A stretch of 64,000 bases of DNA from Streptomyces viridochromogenes DSM 40736 (GCF_000158955.1 NZ_GG657757.1:3976715-4040714); one strand, 5' to 3'; positions 15,757-26,302 are shown, numbered from the stretch's first letter. Numbers and translations: made by a program. The notes: generated from the sequence alone by a model not told the origin.

Positions 15757-16665
15757 TCAGGTGGTCCCCGGCCCATGGTCGGCACGCTCGGCACCCCGCC
15801 CGCGCCCGCCGCCCTCGCGGCCAAGGTCCGCACCCTGGGCCCGTCGATGACGCGTTCCATGCAGCGCGTCGCCGAGGCCGTGGCGGGCGACCCGGCCGGC
15901 TGCGCGGCCCTCACGGTCACCGGCCTCGCCGAGCTCACCGGCACCAGCGAGGCGACCGTCGTACGCACCGCCCGGCTGCTGGGCTATCCGGGCTACCGGG
16001 ACCTGCGCCTGGCCCTCGCCGGCCTCGCCGCGCAGCAGCAGTCCGGCCGCGCCCCGGCCATCACGACGGACATCGCGGTGGACGACCCGATCGCCGACGT
16101 GGTCGCGAAGCTCGCCTACGACGAGCAGCAGACCCTCGCCGACACCGCCGCCGGCCTCGACACCGTCCAACTGGGCGCGGCCGTCACCGCGCTGACCGGC
16201 GCCCGCCGCACCGACGTGTACGGGGTCGGAGCGTCCGGCCTGGTCGCCCAGGACCTCACGCAGAAGCTGCTGCGCATAGGACTGATGGCACACGCCCACA
16301 GCGACCCGCACCTCGCGGTCACCAACGCCGTGCAACTGCGCGCGGGCGACGTCGCGATCGCCATCACGCACTCCGGTTCGACCGGGGACGTCATCGAGCC
16401 GCTGCGGGTCGCCTTCGAGCGCGGGGCGACGACGGTGGCGATCACCGGCCGCCCCGACGGCCCGGTCACCCAGTACGCCGACCACGTCCTCACCACCTCC
16501 ACCGCGCGGGAGAGCGAGCTGCGCCCCGCGGCGATGTCGTCCCGGACCGGTCAGCTCCTTGTGGTGGACTGCCTCTTCGTGGGGGTGGCGCAGCGGACGT
16601 ACGAGACGGCGGCGCCGGCGCTCTCGGCGTCGTACGAGGCGCTGGCCCACCGGCACCGTTCCTGA
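15730..16665 (+). CDS. MurR/RpiR-family transcriptional regulator
   Basis: About 311 residues from GTG 15730. Alternative in-frame starts are GTG 15742 and ATG 15775; the latter has an AGGTGG site ten bases upstream. Residues 20-95 form the HTH_6 DNA-binding domain (LAELTGTSEATVVRTARLLGYPGY) and residues 125-290 an SIS sugar-isomerase fold that binds a phosphosugar (YGVGASGLVAQDL, then ITHSGSTGDVIEPL). The adjacent murQ suggests that MurNAc-6-phosphate is the effector. Confidence 0.9.
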   Translation: MTRDVKETFSGGPRPMVGTLGTPPAPAALAAKVRTLGPSMTRSMQRVAEAVAGDPAGCAALTVTGLAELTGTSEATVVRTARLLGYPGYRDLRLALAGLAAQQQSGRAPAITTDIAVDDPIADVVAKLAYDEQQTLADTAAGLDTVQLGAAVTALTGARRTDVYGVGASGLVAQDLTQKLLRIGLMAHAHSDPHLAVTNAVQLRAGDVAIAITHSGSTGDVIEPLRVAFERGATTVAITGRPDGPVTQYADHVLTTSTARESELRPAAMSSRTGQLLVVDCLFVGVAQRTYETAAPALSASYEALAHRHRS

Positions 16666-16711
16666 GGCCGCCGCCACGCCCAGCACCGGAAAGACACGGA
16701 AAGAGCCGTCC

Positions 16712-17653
16712 ATGACCTCCACCTCCGACCCCCGCGCCCCCCGCGACCTCAGAACCGAGTTGGAGTCCCTGACCACCGAGGCCTTCCGGCCCGAGCTCGC
16801 GGACATCGACCGGCTGCCCACGCTCGACATCGCGCGGCTGATGAACGGCGAGGACGCCACCGTCGCCGGGGCGGTCGCGGCGCGGCTGCCGGAGATCGCC
16901 GCCGCGATCGACGCCGTGGCGGAGCGGATGGCCCGCGGCGGCCGCCTGGTCTACGCGGGCGCCGGCACGGCGGGCCGGCTGGGCGTCCTGGACGCCTCCG
17001 AGTGCCCGCCCACCTTCAACACCGACCCGTCCCGGGTCGTCGGCCTGATCGCGGGCGGTCCGCCCGCCATGGTCACCTCCGTCGAGGGCGCGGAGGACTC
17101 CCGGGAACTGGCCCGGGCCGACCTGGACGGCCTCGGACTGACCCCGGCCGACACCGTGGTCGGCGTCTCCGCCTCCGGCCGCACCCCGTACGCGATCGGC
17201 GCCGTCGACCACGCCCGCGGCCGCGGCGCCCTCACCATCGGCCTCGCCTGCAACGCCGCCAGCCCCCTCGCGGCCGCCGCCGACCACGGCATCGAGATCG
17301 TCGTCGGCCCGGAACTGCTCACCGGCTCCACCCGCCTGAAGGCCGGCACGGCCCAGAAGCTCGTCCTCAACATGATCTCGACGATCACGATGATCCGCCT
17401 GGGCAAGACGTACGGGAACCTGATGGTCGACGTCCGCGCCTCCAACGACAAACTCCGCGCCCGCTCCCACCGCATCGTCGCCCTCGCGACCGGCGCCGAC
17501 GACAAGGAGATCGAAGAGGCCCTCACCGCCACCGACGGCGAGGTGAAGAACGCGATCCTGACGATCCTGGCCGACGTGGACGGCCCGACGGCGGCGCGAC
17601 TGCTGGAGGAATCCGACGGGCACCTGCGCGCGGCCCTCGACGCACGCTCCTAG
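16712..17653 (+). CDS. murQ: N-acetylmuramic acid 6-phosphate etherase
   Basis: A 313-residue MurQ that cleaves the lactyl ether of MurNAc-6-phosphate to GlcNAc-6-phosphate and D-lactate, feeding cell-wall recycling into the Nag pathway. Start ATG 16712 is preceded by GGAAAG. Family motifs are clear: RGGRLVYAGAGTAGRLGVLD near residue 75, DASECPPTF, then the SIS-fold GVSASGRTPYAIGA and the KAGTAQKLVLNMIST signature. It is 46 bases downstream of its likely regulator. The stop overlaps that of the convergent DUF6624 gene within CTAG. Confidence 0.95.
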   Translation: MTSTSDPRAPRDLRTELESLTTEAFRPELADIDRLPTLDIARLMNGEDATVAGAVAARLPEIAAAIDAVAERMARGGRLVYAGAGTAGRLGVLDASECPPTFNTDPSRVVGLIAGGPPAMVTSVEGAEDSRELARADLDGLGLTPADTVVGVSASGRTPYAIGAVDHARGRGALTIGLACNAASPLAAAADHGIEIVVGPELLTGSTRLKAGTAQKLVLNMISTITMIRLGKTYGNLMVDVRASNDKLRARSHRIVALATGADDKEIEEALTATDGEVKNAILTILADVDGPTAARLLEESDGHLRAALDARS

Positions 17654-18162
17654 GAGTATCGCGCCACATACCGCGCGAACGGCTCGATACCGACGCCCGC
17701 GCGCAGCTCGTCGACGCGCTCGGGCGTCTCCCGGCAGGGCCAGGGGATCGGCGAACCGTCGCCGCGGACACCGGCGATCTGGGTGCCGTAGACCTGCTCG
17801 CGCCCCTCGTTCACGAGCGTGCGGTCCCGCAGGAACGCCAGCTCACGAGCGCCGGCCGTCCCCGCCGCCACGGCCTCCTCCAGCAGCCGCAGCGCCCGTC
17901 GCTGCACGTCCAGTTGCCGGTCGGCGTGCTGGGCGACGAGCCAGGCCGCGCGGGCGGCGTCCTCGCCGACGAGGCCGGCGGTGGGCCAGCCGACCTCGTC
18001 CATGATCTCGTTCAGCCGGTCCCCGTGCCCGGCGGTGAGCCGCCGCCACGCCAGCCGCTCGGCCGGGTCGTCGCTGTTCGCGGCCCCGGTGACGGCCTTC
18101 TCGTGGTCGGCGGCGGCCATGGCGGTCAGTTCCTCCGAGAGGGCCGTCAGGTCGCGGTTCAT
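17650..18162 (-). CDS. DUF6624-type hypothetical protein
   Basis: A 170-residue soluble, helical protein from ATG 18162 with AGGGGAG six bases upstream. It contains the family-like segments GDRLNEIMDEVGWPTAGLVG, then LVAQHADRQLDVQRRALRLL and FLRDRTLVNEGREQVYGTQ. This family is common in actinobacteria and has no established function. Its stop shares CTAG with the murQ stop. A weak cytoplasmic-enzyme feel comes only from the conserved polar residues. Confidence 0.8.
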   Translation of the reverse strand: MNRDLTALSEELTAMAAADHEKAVTGAANSDDPAERLAWRRLTAGHGDRLNEIMDEVGWPTAGLVGEDAARAAWLVAQHADRQLDVQRRALRLLEEAVAAGTAGARELAFLRDRTLVNEGREQVYGTQIAGVRGDGSPIPWPCRETPERVDELRAGVGIEPFARYVARYS

Positions 18163-18275
18163 GGTCAACTCCCCTGCTGATGAGGCTGGTTGACAGAACC
18201 CTAAAGCCGCATTCGACCCGAAAAGATCATTCCGGAGGACGGTGACGCACGACCGCCGGAGACGGGATACTGGAT

Positions 18276-20306
18276 CTACGCCGATCGCCCGGAGAGCTCG
18301 ACGACCACCTCCTGCTCCTCCGCGAACCGCTCCGCGGCGGCCCGCTCGGCCAGGGCGTTCACGGCCGTGTTGAAGCGCCGCAGGGAAGTGGGGTGGTCCG
18401 GGCCGAGGACGTACTCCTTGAGAATCCGGCGCTCGGGTGCCATCGGGTCGCGGCGCGGCGCGCGGACCGCGTCCAGGATCTCCGGCAGCCGGGCGCAGTC
18501 CCGGTCGAGCAGATAGGCGCCACCGGCGGTGGTGTAGGCGGCCCGGAAGTCCTCGTCCGTCAGGCCGTTCGCGTTGGTCAGGACGTACGGCTTGAGACTC
18601 GCCACGAAGTCCGCGACCACGGACGACACGTCGCTGATGAGCATGTCGGCCTGGTCGAAGCACTCGTAGAGCGTCGGCAGCTGGGCGAGGACCACGTGGT
18701 GCCGGACCTGACCCCGGCTCTCCCAGAAGATGCGGTGCCACTCGGCACGCAGCGCCCGCCACTCGCCCTCGCCGTCCCGGTCGGGGACCCGCGCCTCACG
18801 GGTCTGCTGCGCGTCGTCACCACCGAGCCGTCCCGACAGCTCGCCGAGCCGGGCCTTGATCTCCGCGAGCCGGGGCCGGGCCGCCGCGACCGCGGCCTCC
18901 GCACGCTCCGCGTCCCGCCGCTCGTTGTCGGCACGCAGCAACGCGCGCACGGTCCGGTCGGCCTCGGCCGCCGCGCGGGAGCGCTTCCCGGTGAGCGGAT
19001 GCGGCTTGTAGATGACGCGTACGCCCTCCGCGAGGAGCTTCTCCACGAGCGGCACGCCCATCGGGATCAGGGACGTGTGGCAGTCGTCGTCGCTCCAGCC
19101 CTCCCAGGTCGGCGCGTACAGCACGGTCGGCAACGGCCCCGGCACGTGGTCGCTGTGCAGCCGGATCGACGACAGCTGCGGACGTCCCACCTCGACGATC
19201 GCCTCGTCGTTGATGGCGTGCCGCACCCGCTGGTACCGGTCGCGCCCGGCCCGCCCGGCGACCCATATCTCGTCGTACACCTTGCTCACCCGGTTGCTGC
19301 TGGCGAGCTTGTCGCTGTCGCCGTGCCCGATGAAGACGTGCTTGGCCTCGGCGACGCGCAGCATGTGCACGTTCTTGCCCGCGTTGCCCGGGTAGAGCAC
19401 GACCCGGAGCTCGGGCAGCTCCAGCTGCGCCACGTCGTCGGCCTTCGGCACGCACACGACCGGGATCCGCGTACGGCCCAGATAGCGGAAGGAGGCCCGC
19501 TCCCGAAGGATGATCAGCGGCCGTCGGTCGAGCTGCTCCAGCGTCTCGATCCACATGTTGACCTGGTACATGAAGTCCCGGGACACGGAAGCGAAGCTGA
19601 AGTACAGCGCCACCTCCGGCCGGTACCCGGCCAGTTGCCGGTTGACCTCGCCGATCACCTCGTCCCGCGAGGGCATCCGGCGGGCCCGGCGCAGCTGCCC
19701 CAGCAGGGCCACGACGGCCGCGACGGACAGCCCTGCCGTGAGTGCGAAGCCGATCCCCACGGGCTGCCACACCCCGGCCGCGAGCGCGGCCAGCAGCCCC
19801 GCGTGGGCCGGCACGTCCAGATGCAGCGACTTGCGCAGGAAACGCCGGTACAGGAAGGCGGGCGGGGTCTGCGGGATGCCCGCGCCGCTCATGTCGAGGT
19901 TGCGCACCACCACCGGGAGGGTGCGGCGCCGCCGGATGGCGTGATGCACCGCCGTGTACAGGACCACCAGCGTGAAGTGGGCACTGAACACGGCCAGCGC
20001 GGCCACCAGCACCGCACCCGGCGCGTCCATGCGGTCGGCCAGGGCGAGCAGCATCACCGTCCGCACGGCGAACCGCAGCGTGCGGGTCAACTGCAGGGCG
20101 GCCAGGCGCCGTACGAAGGCGGGAGCACGCGTGTGCAGCACCTCGTCGGCCGCGTAACTCACGGCCGACGCCACGGCGAAACCCCACAGCGACGGCAGCA
20201 GCGCGAAGACGGGCAGTGCGGCGAAACCGGCGGCGAACAGGAACACGAGAAACAGGTCGGTCTTCCCGCGCACGCGCAGGACACCGCACCACCAACGGAA
20301 CGTCAT
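18276..20306 (-). CDS. CDP-glycerol glycerophosphotransferase-family membrane protein
   Basis: A 676-residue protein from ATG 20306 (AGGAAG eight bases upstream). Residues 1-200 contain several hydrophobic helices. The cytoplasmic C-terminal part is the TagB/TagF-like glycerophosphotransferase fold: LYPGNAGKNVHMLRVAEAKH, FIGHGDSDKLASSNRV, VLYAPTWEGWSDDD, YKPHPLTGKRS and ISDVSSVVADFVAS, in the usual order. These enzymes build teichoic-acid-like wall polymers from CDP-glycerol. A long charged coiled-coil-like insertion (ADNERRDAERAEAAVAAARP onward, about 60 residues) splits the domain between YKPHP and ISDVSS. No other wall-polymer gene is adjacent. Confidence 0.85.
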   Translation of the reverse strand: MTFRWWCGVLRVRGKTDLFLVFLFAAGFAALPVFALLPSLWGFAVASAVSYAADEVLHTRAPAFVRRLAALQLTRTLRFAVRTVMLLALADRMDAPGAVLVAALAVFSAHFTLVVLYTAVHHAIRRRRTLPVVVRNLDMSGAGIPQTPPAFLYRRFLRKSLHLDVPAHAGLLAALAAGVWQPVGIGFALTAGLSVAAVVALLGQLRRARRMPSRDEVIGEVNRQLAGYRPEVALYFSFASVSRDFMYQVNMWIETLEQLDRRPLIILRERASFRYLGRTRIPVVCVPKADDVAQLELPELRVVLYPGNAGKNVHMLRVAEAKHVFIGHGDSDKLASSNRVSKVYDEIWVAGRAGRDRYQRVRHAINDEAIVEVGRPQLSSIRLHSDHVPGPLPTVLYAPTWEGWSDDDCHTSLIPMGVPLVEKLLAEGVRVIYKPHPLTGKRSRAAAEADRTVRALLRADNERRDAERAEAAVAAARPRLAEIKARLGELSGRLGGDDAQQTREARVPDRDGEGEWRALRAEWHRIFWESRGQVRHHVVLAQLPTLYECFDQADMLISDVSSVVADFVASLKPYVLTNANGLTDEDFRAAYTTAGGAYLLDRDCARLPEILDAVRAPRRDPMAPERRILKEYVLGPDHPTSLRRFNTAVNALAERAAAERFAEEQEVVVELSGRSA

Positions 20307-20659
20307 GAACAGGCTTCCTCTGAGGAAAGGACGTGTCTTGTGGGGTGGCGTGCGGTGGGGCGTACGCCGCTGTATGCGCGATACGCCAGTTCGACGACGA
20401 GGGGAGGTGAATGGTTGTACATCCACCGTTGGCAATTACTTCACCGTGACTTCATCTCCCGATCGAGCTGCCTGACGCGAACCCACAGCGCCTCTCCGGC
20501 CGGAGACGAGACGGCCTGAGCTTCGGGATCCGGGCTTCGAGCCCTCTCTTCAAGGAACGGGTGGAGGGCCTCAACCCGCCCTCCCACCCCGCGTGTTGAC
20601 TTGACGCGTCCGGCTTGCCACGGACAGTTACAGACCTCTAACGTTCGTGCACAAGCAAC
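20307..20659. other. Intergenic region between the glycerophosphotransferase and the Uma2 remnant
   Basis: About 350 bases with no gene I trust. Moderately AT-rich patches near 20405-20460 probably hold the promoter of the minus-strand gene. Overlapping TTGAC boxes at 20596-20606 may belong to a plus-strand promoter leading into the hairpin leader. No convincing -10 was found. Confidence 0.3.
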
Positions 20660-20694
20660 AGCCCCCGCCCGGTGCGCCAACACCTGCGGGGGCT
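20660..20694 (+). promoter_or_regulatory. Structured leader hairpin before the Uma2 remnant
   Basis: AGCCCCCGC (20660-20668) pairs perfectly with GCGGGGGCT (20686-20694) around a 17-base loop containing GGTGCGCCAACACC, itself partly self-complementary. It ends 29 bases before ATG 20724. The stem without a T-tract and its position in the untranslated leader suggest an attenuator or protein-binding RNA, not a simple terminator. No known RNA family was identified. Confidence 0.5.
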
Positions 20695-20723
20695 TACCAA
20701 CGAGATCGAGGAACGTCGATCCC

Positions 20724-21014
20724 ATGGATGACACCAACTTTAGTGCTGCCTCCCCGTCCGCGCACCCCATGGCGTCCCACGACCGTGACACCGATCAACG
20801 CGACCGCATCGACAAGCCCATCGGCTACGCGGAGGCCGAGATCCCCGTGTACCTCCTCATCGACCGCGACAACAACACCATCACCGTCTACAGCGAGCCG
20901 AAAGACGGTCGCTACCAGCAGGTCTCGCCGCACCCCTGGGGCGCGACCGTCGAGCTCCCCGCCCCCGTGAACATCACCCTGGACACCGAGAAGCTCAAGG
21001 ACTACGCCGACTGA
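20724..21014 (+). pseudogene. Truncated Uma2-family endonuclease, C-terminal fragment
   Basis: The 96-residue product has an unrelated polar N-terminus (MDDTNFSAASPSAHPMASHD) and then the C-terminal third of Uma2 proteins: KPIGYAEAEIPVYLLIDRD, TVYSEPKDGRYQQV and ITLDTEKLKDYAD. Full-length members are about 190 residues and place the PD-(D/E)xK nuclease core in the missing part, so catalysis should be lost. It keeps a start codon and reading frame, so it may still be expressed. It is followed 13 bases later by the 21028 gene. Confidence 0.65.
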
Positions 21015-21027
21015 CGACAATGGACGC

Positions 21028-21597
21028 ATGAACCACGCCCAGCTCACCGCCCTAGGCCGTGCCCTCCGTCTTCTCGGTGAGCACGGGGAGTCCCTCACCT
21101 CCGACACTCCGGAGGCCAAGCTGCACGAGGTCAAAGCGGATCTGAAGCGGGCCCTGGAGCTGCTGGACGAGAGCGTCACGACCGCCAAGCCCACGACACG
21201 CTGCCCCGAGCATCCGAACGGCCCGGTCGACGAGAACGCCCCCGACCTGTGCCTGCTGTGCGAGACCCGGCGCAGGGCCGCCCGCCGGGACGAGTTCAAC
21301 GGGCCCGCCCCGCAGCAGCCGCAGACCGGCCCCGTCCAGTCCCGCTACGGCGTACGAGGCGACCGCCCCCAGCCCCAGCAGCGCTGGCTGGCGGAGCTGT
21401 GGAACGGCCAGGCCTGGCAGTTGTGCGGCACCCCGCGCCGGGACCGCCGGGAGGCCGAGCTGTTCATCGCCGCCCAGCGCCGCGCCCCCCGGGCCGCCAT
21501 GGCGTACCGGCTGGTGCACGAGTTCACCGACTACGAGGTGCTGCGGGTGTGGGGGACACCGGTACGGGTCGACATCGAGCCGATGGGCAACCTTTAG
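21028..21597 (+). CDS. Hypothetical protein with a CPEH..CLLC zinc-finger-like motif
   Basis: A 189-residue protein from ATG 21028. Residues 1-55 are helical (LGRALRLLGEHGESL...DLKRALELLDESV). Residues 58-85 hold CPEHPNG and DLCLLCETRRR, a likely Zn ribbon, followed by a Pro/Gln-rich linker and a folded C-terminal domain (WLAELWNGQAWQLCGTPRRD). Similar helix-plus-ribbon proteins occur on Streptomyces mobile elements, which would fit the neighbouring Uma2 relic; this comparison is from memory. Function unknown. Convergent with the esterase, one base apart. Confidence 0.65.
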   Translation: MNHAQLTALGRALRLLGEHGESLTSDTPEAKLHEVKADLKRALELLDESVTTAKPTTRCPEHPNGPVDENAPDLCLLCETRRRAARRDEFNGPAPQQPQTGPVQSRYGVRGDRPQPQQRWLAELWNGQAWQLCGTPRRDRREAELFIAAQRRAPRAAMAYRLVHEFTDYEVLRVWGTPVRVDIEPMGNL

Positions 21598-21598
21598 C

Positions 21599-23155
21599 TC
21601 AGCGGAGAGGGAGGGCGGAGAAGTCGTACCCCTCCCACAGTCGCCGCGACGCCTCCTCCGGGTACGCCCTCACCTCGGGCTCCGTGTCCAGCACCTGCAC
21701 CAGCCGCCGCTCGTCGTCGTACGCCGGCCAGCCCGGGTCGCCCGATCGTGCGAAGGACGTCCAGGACGAGCGGAAGCGGGACGACAGGGCCCTGGCCTCC
21801 GCGGACGGCTCGACGCCCGCGAACAGCAGCGCCCCCAGGTCTGCCCCGTACGTGCCGAAGAGCAGGGGGATGTCCAGGCCGTGACAGGCGCCGAGCGCGC
21901 CGCCGTTCCCGGGGGCCGGCCACGTCAGTTCGTAGACGTGGGCGCTGCCGCCGCCCGCGCGGTGCGCCTCGGCCAGGTGCAGGGAGGGCATGGCGAACAG
22001 CCAGTCCGTCTGGACGCGTTCGTAGAGCTCGCTCGGGGAGGCGTCGGGGAAGGCGGCGCGGTACGCCTGTTCACCGTCGCGGGAGGGGGCGAAGAGGCGG
22101 AGGGCCGAGCTCGCCTGCTCGTCCGTGATCTGGCCCAGCCGGCCCGCCATGGCGGCGAACAGGCGGTACTCGTCCCGGTTGTGGCCGACGAGCAGGTCGA
22201 CGTCCTTCGCCGAACCGGCCGCCAGCGCCTGCCACGGCGTCGTCGGCAGCACCTCACCGTCGACCACCGGCGAGAAAGGCGTCACCGTCGGCGCCGCCCG
22301 GCCCCAGCGGTCGACGTACTGGAGCATCTTCGCGCTCAGTGTCTCGCCGGCCGACGTCAGCCGGTGCGGAGCGATCGTCGCGAGGTCGGCGACCGTCGGG
22401 CGCAGCCCCATCTCGGCGGCCAGGGAAAGACCGATGTCACGGGCCAGCGCGTCCGAGAAGAACGTCCCGGGCACGCTCTGCGCGATCGCCCGCCGGAACA
22501 GACCGGTCGCGCGCGGCATGGCCAGCAGCGAGGCGACCGAACCCGCCCCCGCCGACTCACCGAAGACCGTGACCTGTTCCGGGTCACCGCCGAACGCCTC
22601 GATGTTGTCCCGCACCCACTCCAGCGCGGCGACCTGGTCGAGCAGGCCGCGGTTGGCGGGCGCGCCCTCGACGAACGCGAAACCCTCCATGCCCACGCGG
22701 TAGTTGAGGGACACGACCACGAGATCGCCGTCGGTCGCGATGTGCCGGGCGTCGTAGCCGGGGCTGCCGGAGTGGCCGAGCTTGTAGGCGCCGCCGTAGA
22801 TCCACACCATGACCGGGCGGCGGGCGCCCGGGTCGGGTTCGGGGGTCCAGACGTTGACCGTGAGCCAGTCGTCGCCCTCGGGGACGTCGAGCAGGCCCGG
22901 GCCGCCCAGGTTGCCGAGGTCCTGCGGGGGCGGCGGGCCGAAGGCGTGGGCGTCGCGTATGCCGTCCCAGGGGCGGGCGGGGCGCGGGGCCATGAAGCGG
23001 GCCTCGCCCACCGGCGGTGCGGCGAACGGGATGCCTCGGAAGACGGCGAGCCCCTCCTCCCTGCGGCCTCGCACCGCACCGGCGGTCGTCCGGACCACCG
23101 GTGCGGGCTCTTCGGAGGAACCGCCCGTCGACGGGCGGGACTCGGTCGTCGTCAT
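21599..23155 (-). CDS. Type-B carboxylesterase/lipase
   Basis: A 518-residue alpha/beta-hydrolase esterase from ATG 23155 (GAGGAG six bases upstream). It has the type-B signature DWLTVNVWTPE, the oxyanion-hole region WIYGGAYKLGHSG, the nucleophile elbow VFGESAGAGSV near residue 200, the acid-residue region NRDEYRLF near 310, and the catalytic His in GACHGLDIPLLF near 420. No signal peptide, so cytoplasmic. It probably hydrolyses simple carboxylic esters; the natural substrate cannot be read. Confidence 0.92.
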   Translation of the reverse strand: MTTTESRPSTGGSSEEPAPVVRTTAGAVRGRREEGLAVFRGIPFAAPPVGEARFMAPRPARPWDGIRDAHAFGPPPPQDLGNLGGPGLLDVPEGDDWLTVNVWTPEPDPGARRPVMVWIYGGAYKLGHSGSPGYDARHIATDGDLVVVSLNYRVGMEGFAFVEGAPANRGLLDQVAALEWVRDNIEAFGGDPEQVTVFGESAGAGSVASLLAMPRATGLFRRAIAQSVPGTFFSDALARDIGLSLAAEMGLRPTVADLATIAPHRLTSAGETLSAKMLQYVDRWGRAAPTVTPFSPVVDGEVLPTTPWQALAAGSAKDVDLLVGHNRDEYRLFAAMAGRLGQITDEQASSALRLFAPSRDGEQAYRAAFPDASPSELYERVQTDWLFAMPSLHLAEAHRAGGGSAHVYELTWPAPGNGGALGACHGLDIPLLFGTYGADLGALLFAGVEPSAEARALSSRFRSSWTSFARSGDPGWPAYDDERRLVQVLDTEPEVRAYPEEASRRLWEGYDFSALPLR

Positions 23156-23242
23156 CTGGATCTCCTCGCTGATGCCGGTGAACAGGCGCTCAGCCAGTGT
23201 CCTTGACTGACGCAAGCAGATCCAGAGTGACCGGTTCCGGGG

Positions 23243-24370
23243 TCAGCTGAGGGACTTCAGCGCCGCCGCGTCGTACGGCGTCAGGTCCTCGAAGCGGCCG
23301 TCGAGCACCTTCTGGGCCCACAGCGGGTCCTGGAGCAGGGCGCGGCCGACGGCGACCATGTCGAACTCGTCGCGCTCGAAGCGGTCGAGGAGGTTGTCGA
23401 GGTCACCGACCTCGGCGCCATGGCCCTGGAAGGACTTGAGGAAGTCGCCGCCGTTCAGGCCGACCGAGCCGACGGTGATGGCGGGCTTGCCGGTGAGCTT
23501 CTTGGTCCAGCCCGCGAGGTTGAGGTCGGAGTCGTCGAACTCCGGGACCCAGTAGCGCCGGGTGGAGGCGTGGAAGGCGTCGACGCCGGCCGCCGCGAGC
23601 GGGGTCAGGATGGCCTCCAGCTCCTCGGGGGTCTCGGCGAGACGGGCGTCGTAGGCCTCCTGCTTCCACTGGGAGTAGCGGAAGATGACGGGGAAGTCGG
23701 CGGAGACGGCCTCGCGGACGGCCACGACGATCTCCTCCGAGAGCTTGGCGCGGGCGACCCGGTCGCCGCCGTAGGCGTCGGTGCGGCGGTTGGTGCCCTC
23801 CCAGAGGAACTGGTCGAGCAGGTAGCCGTGGGCGCCGTGGAGCTCCACGCCGTCGAAGCCGATGCGCTCGGCAGCGGCCGCGGCCTCGGCGAACGCGCCG
23901 ATGACGGCGTCGATGTCGGCCTGCGTCATGGCCTTGCCGGTGGGCTCCGTGGCGCCGATGCGCAGCCCGGAGGGGCCGACGGCGGGGGCGTCGGCGATGG
24001 GCGGCTCGCCCTGGTTGCGGACCATGCCGATGTGCCACAGCTGCGGCACGATCGTGCCGCCCGCCGCGTGCACGGCCTCGGCGACCTTCGCCCAGCCCGC
24101 GAGCTGCTCCTCGCCCTGGAACCGGGGGACGCGGTCGCTCTGGCCGGCCGAGTCGTGGCCGACGTAGGTGCCCTCGGTGACGATCAGGCCGACTCCGGCG
24201 GCGGCGCGGCGCGCGTAGTACGACAGCACGTCCTCACCGGGGACGCCGCCCGGGGAGAACATGCGGGTCATCGGTGCCATCACGATCCGGTTCGGGACGG
24301 TCAGGCCGCCCAGCGAAACGGGTCGGGACAGGATCTCGGCGGCGCGGGATGCGGCGGAGGCGGCGGTCAC
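23243..24370 (-). CDS. NADH:flavin oxidoreductase, Old Yellow Enzyme family
   Basis: A 375-residue FMN-dependent ene-reductase. GTG 24370 was chosen because GAGGAG lies eight bases upstream; longer in-frame starts have no such site. FMN and active-site segments are visible: NRIVMAPMTRMFS near residue 28, QLWHIGMVRN near 115, FDGVELHGAHGYLLDQFLW near 185, and VGRALLQDPLWA near 345. It probably reduces activated alkenes or nitro compounds. A perfect inverted repeat lies 31-55 bases upstream. Confidence 0.92.
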   Translation of the reverse strand: MTAASAASRAAEILSRPVSLGGLTVPNRIVMAPMTRMFSPGGVPGEDVLSYYARRAAAGVGLIVTEGTYVGHDSAGQSDRVPRFQGEEQLAGWAKVAEAVHAAGGTIVPQLWHIGMVRNQGEPPIADAPAVGPSGLRIGATEPTGKAMTQADIDAVIGAFAEAAAAAERIGFDGVELHGAHGYLLDQFLWEGTNRRTDAYGGDRVARAKLSEEIVVAVREAVSADFPVIFRYSQWKQEAYDARLAETPEELEAILTPLAAAGVDAFHASTRRYWVPEFDDSDLNLAGWTKKLTGKPAITVGSVGLNGGDFLKSFQGHGAEVGDLDNLLDRFERDEFDMVAVGRALLQDPLWAQKVLDGRFEDLTPYDAAALKSLS

Positions 24371-24400
24371 GTGGGGACTCCTCGGGAGGTACCGGTCAGT

Positions 24401-24425
24401 ATGTGCATACGCATTGGATGCACAT
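24401..24425 (-). promoter_or_regulatory. Inverted-repeat operator candidate for the Old Yellow Enzyme gene
   Basis: ATGTGCAT (24401-24408) and ATGCACAT (24418-24425) form perfect 8-bp arms with a 9-base spacer, ending 31 bases before the GTG. It is AT-richer than its surroundings, as expected of a TetR- or MarR-type operator. No regulator gene of these families is in the window. Confidence 0.5.
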
Positions 24426-24481
24426 TCCAACAGCCCGGTCCCGCCCACGGCATCCCGCCCGTGCTGTGATCCCGCACACGC

Positions 24482-24525
24482 CCGAGGGCGGCACCCCCTG
24501 TCGGAACAGGGAGTGCCGCCCTCGG
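24482..24525 (-). terminator. groEL2 terminator hairpin
   Basis: CCGAGGGCGGCAC (24482-24494) pairs with GTGCCGCCCTCGG (24513-24525), and an inner CCCTGT/ACAGGG pair extends the stem around a CGGA loop. It begins 29 bases beyond the groEL2 stop and is strong enough to act in either direction. Confidence 0.8.
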
Positions 24526-24553
24526 CAAGGACGTTGATCAGCCGTCAGGCGGA

Positions 24554-26206
<1,653 letters not shown>

Positions 26207-26302
26207 TTACTTCGGACCGCGCCCGCGCCCGCGACGGACGGCTCGCCAGCCTCGTGGTTCCTTCCCACCCGGCCTGCGGGCCTCACCGACCCGGTCCTTA
26301 CG

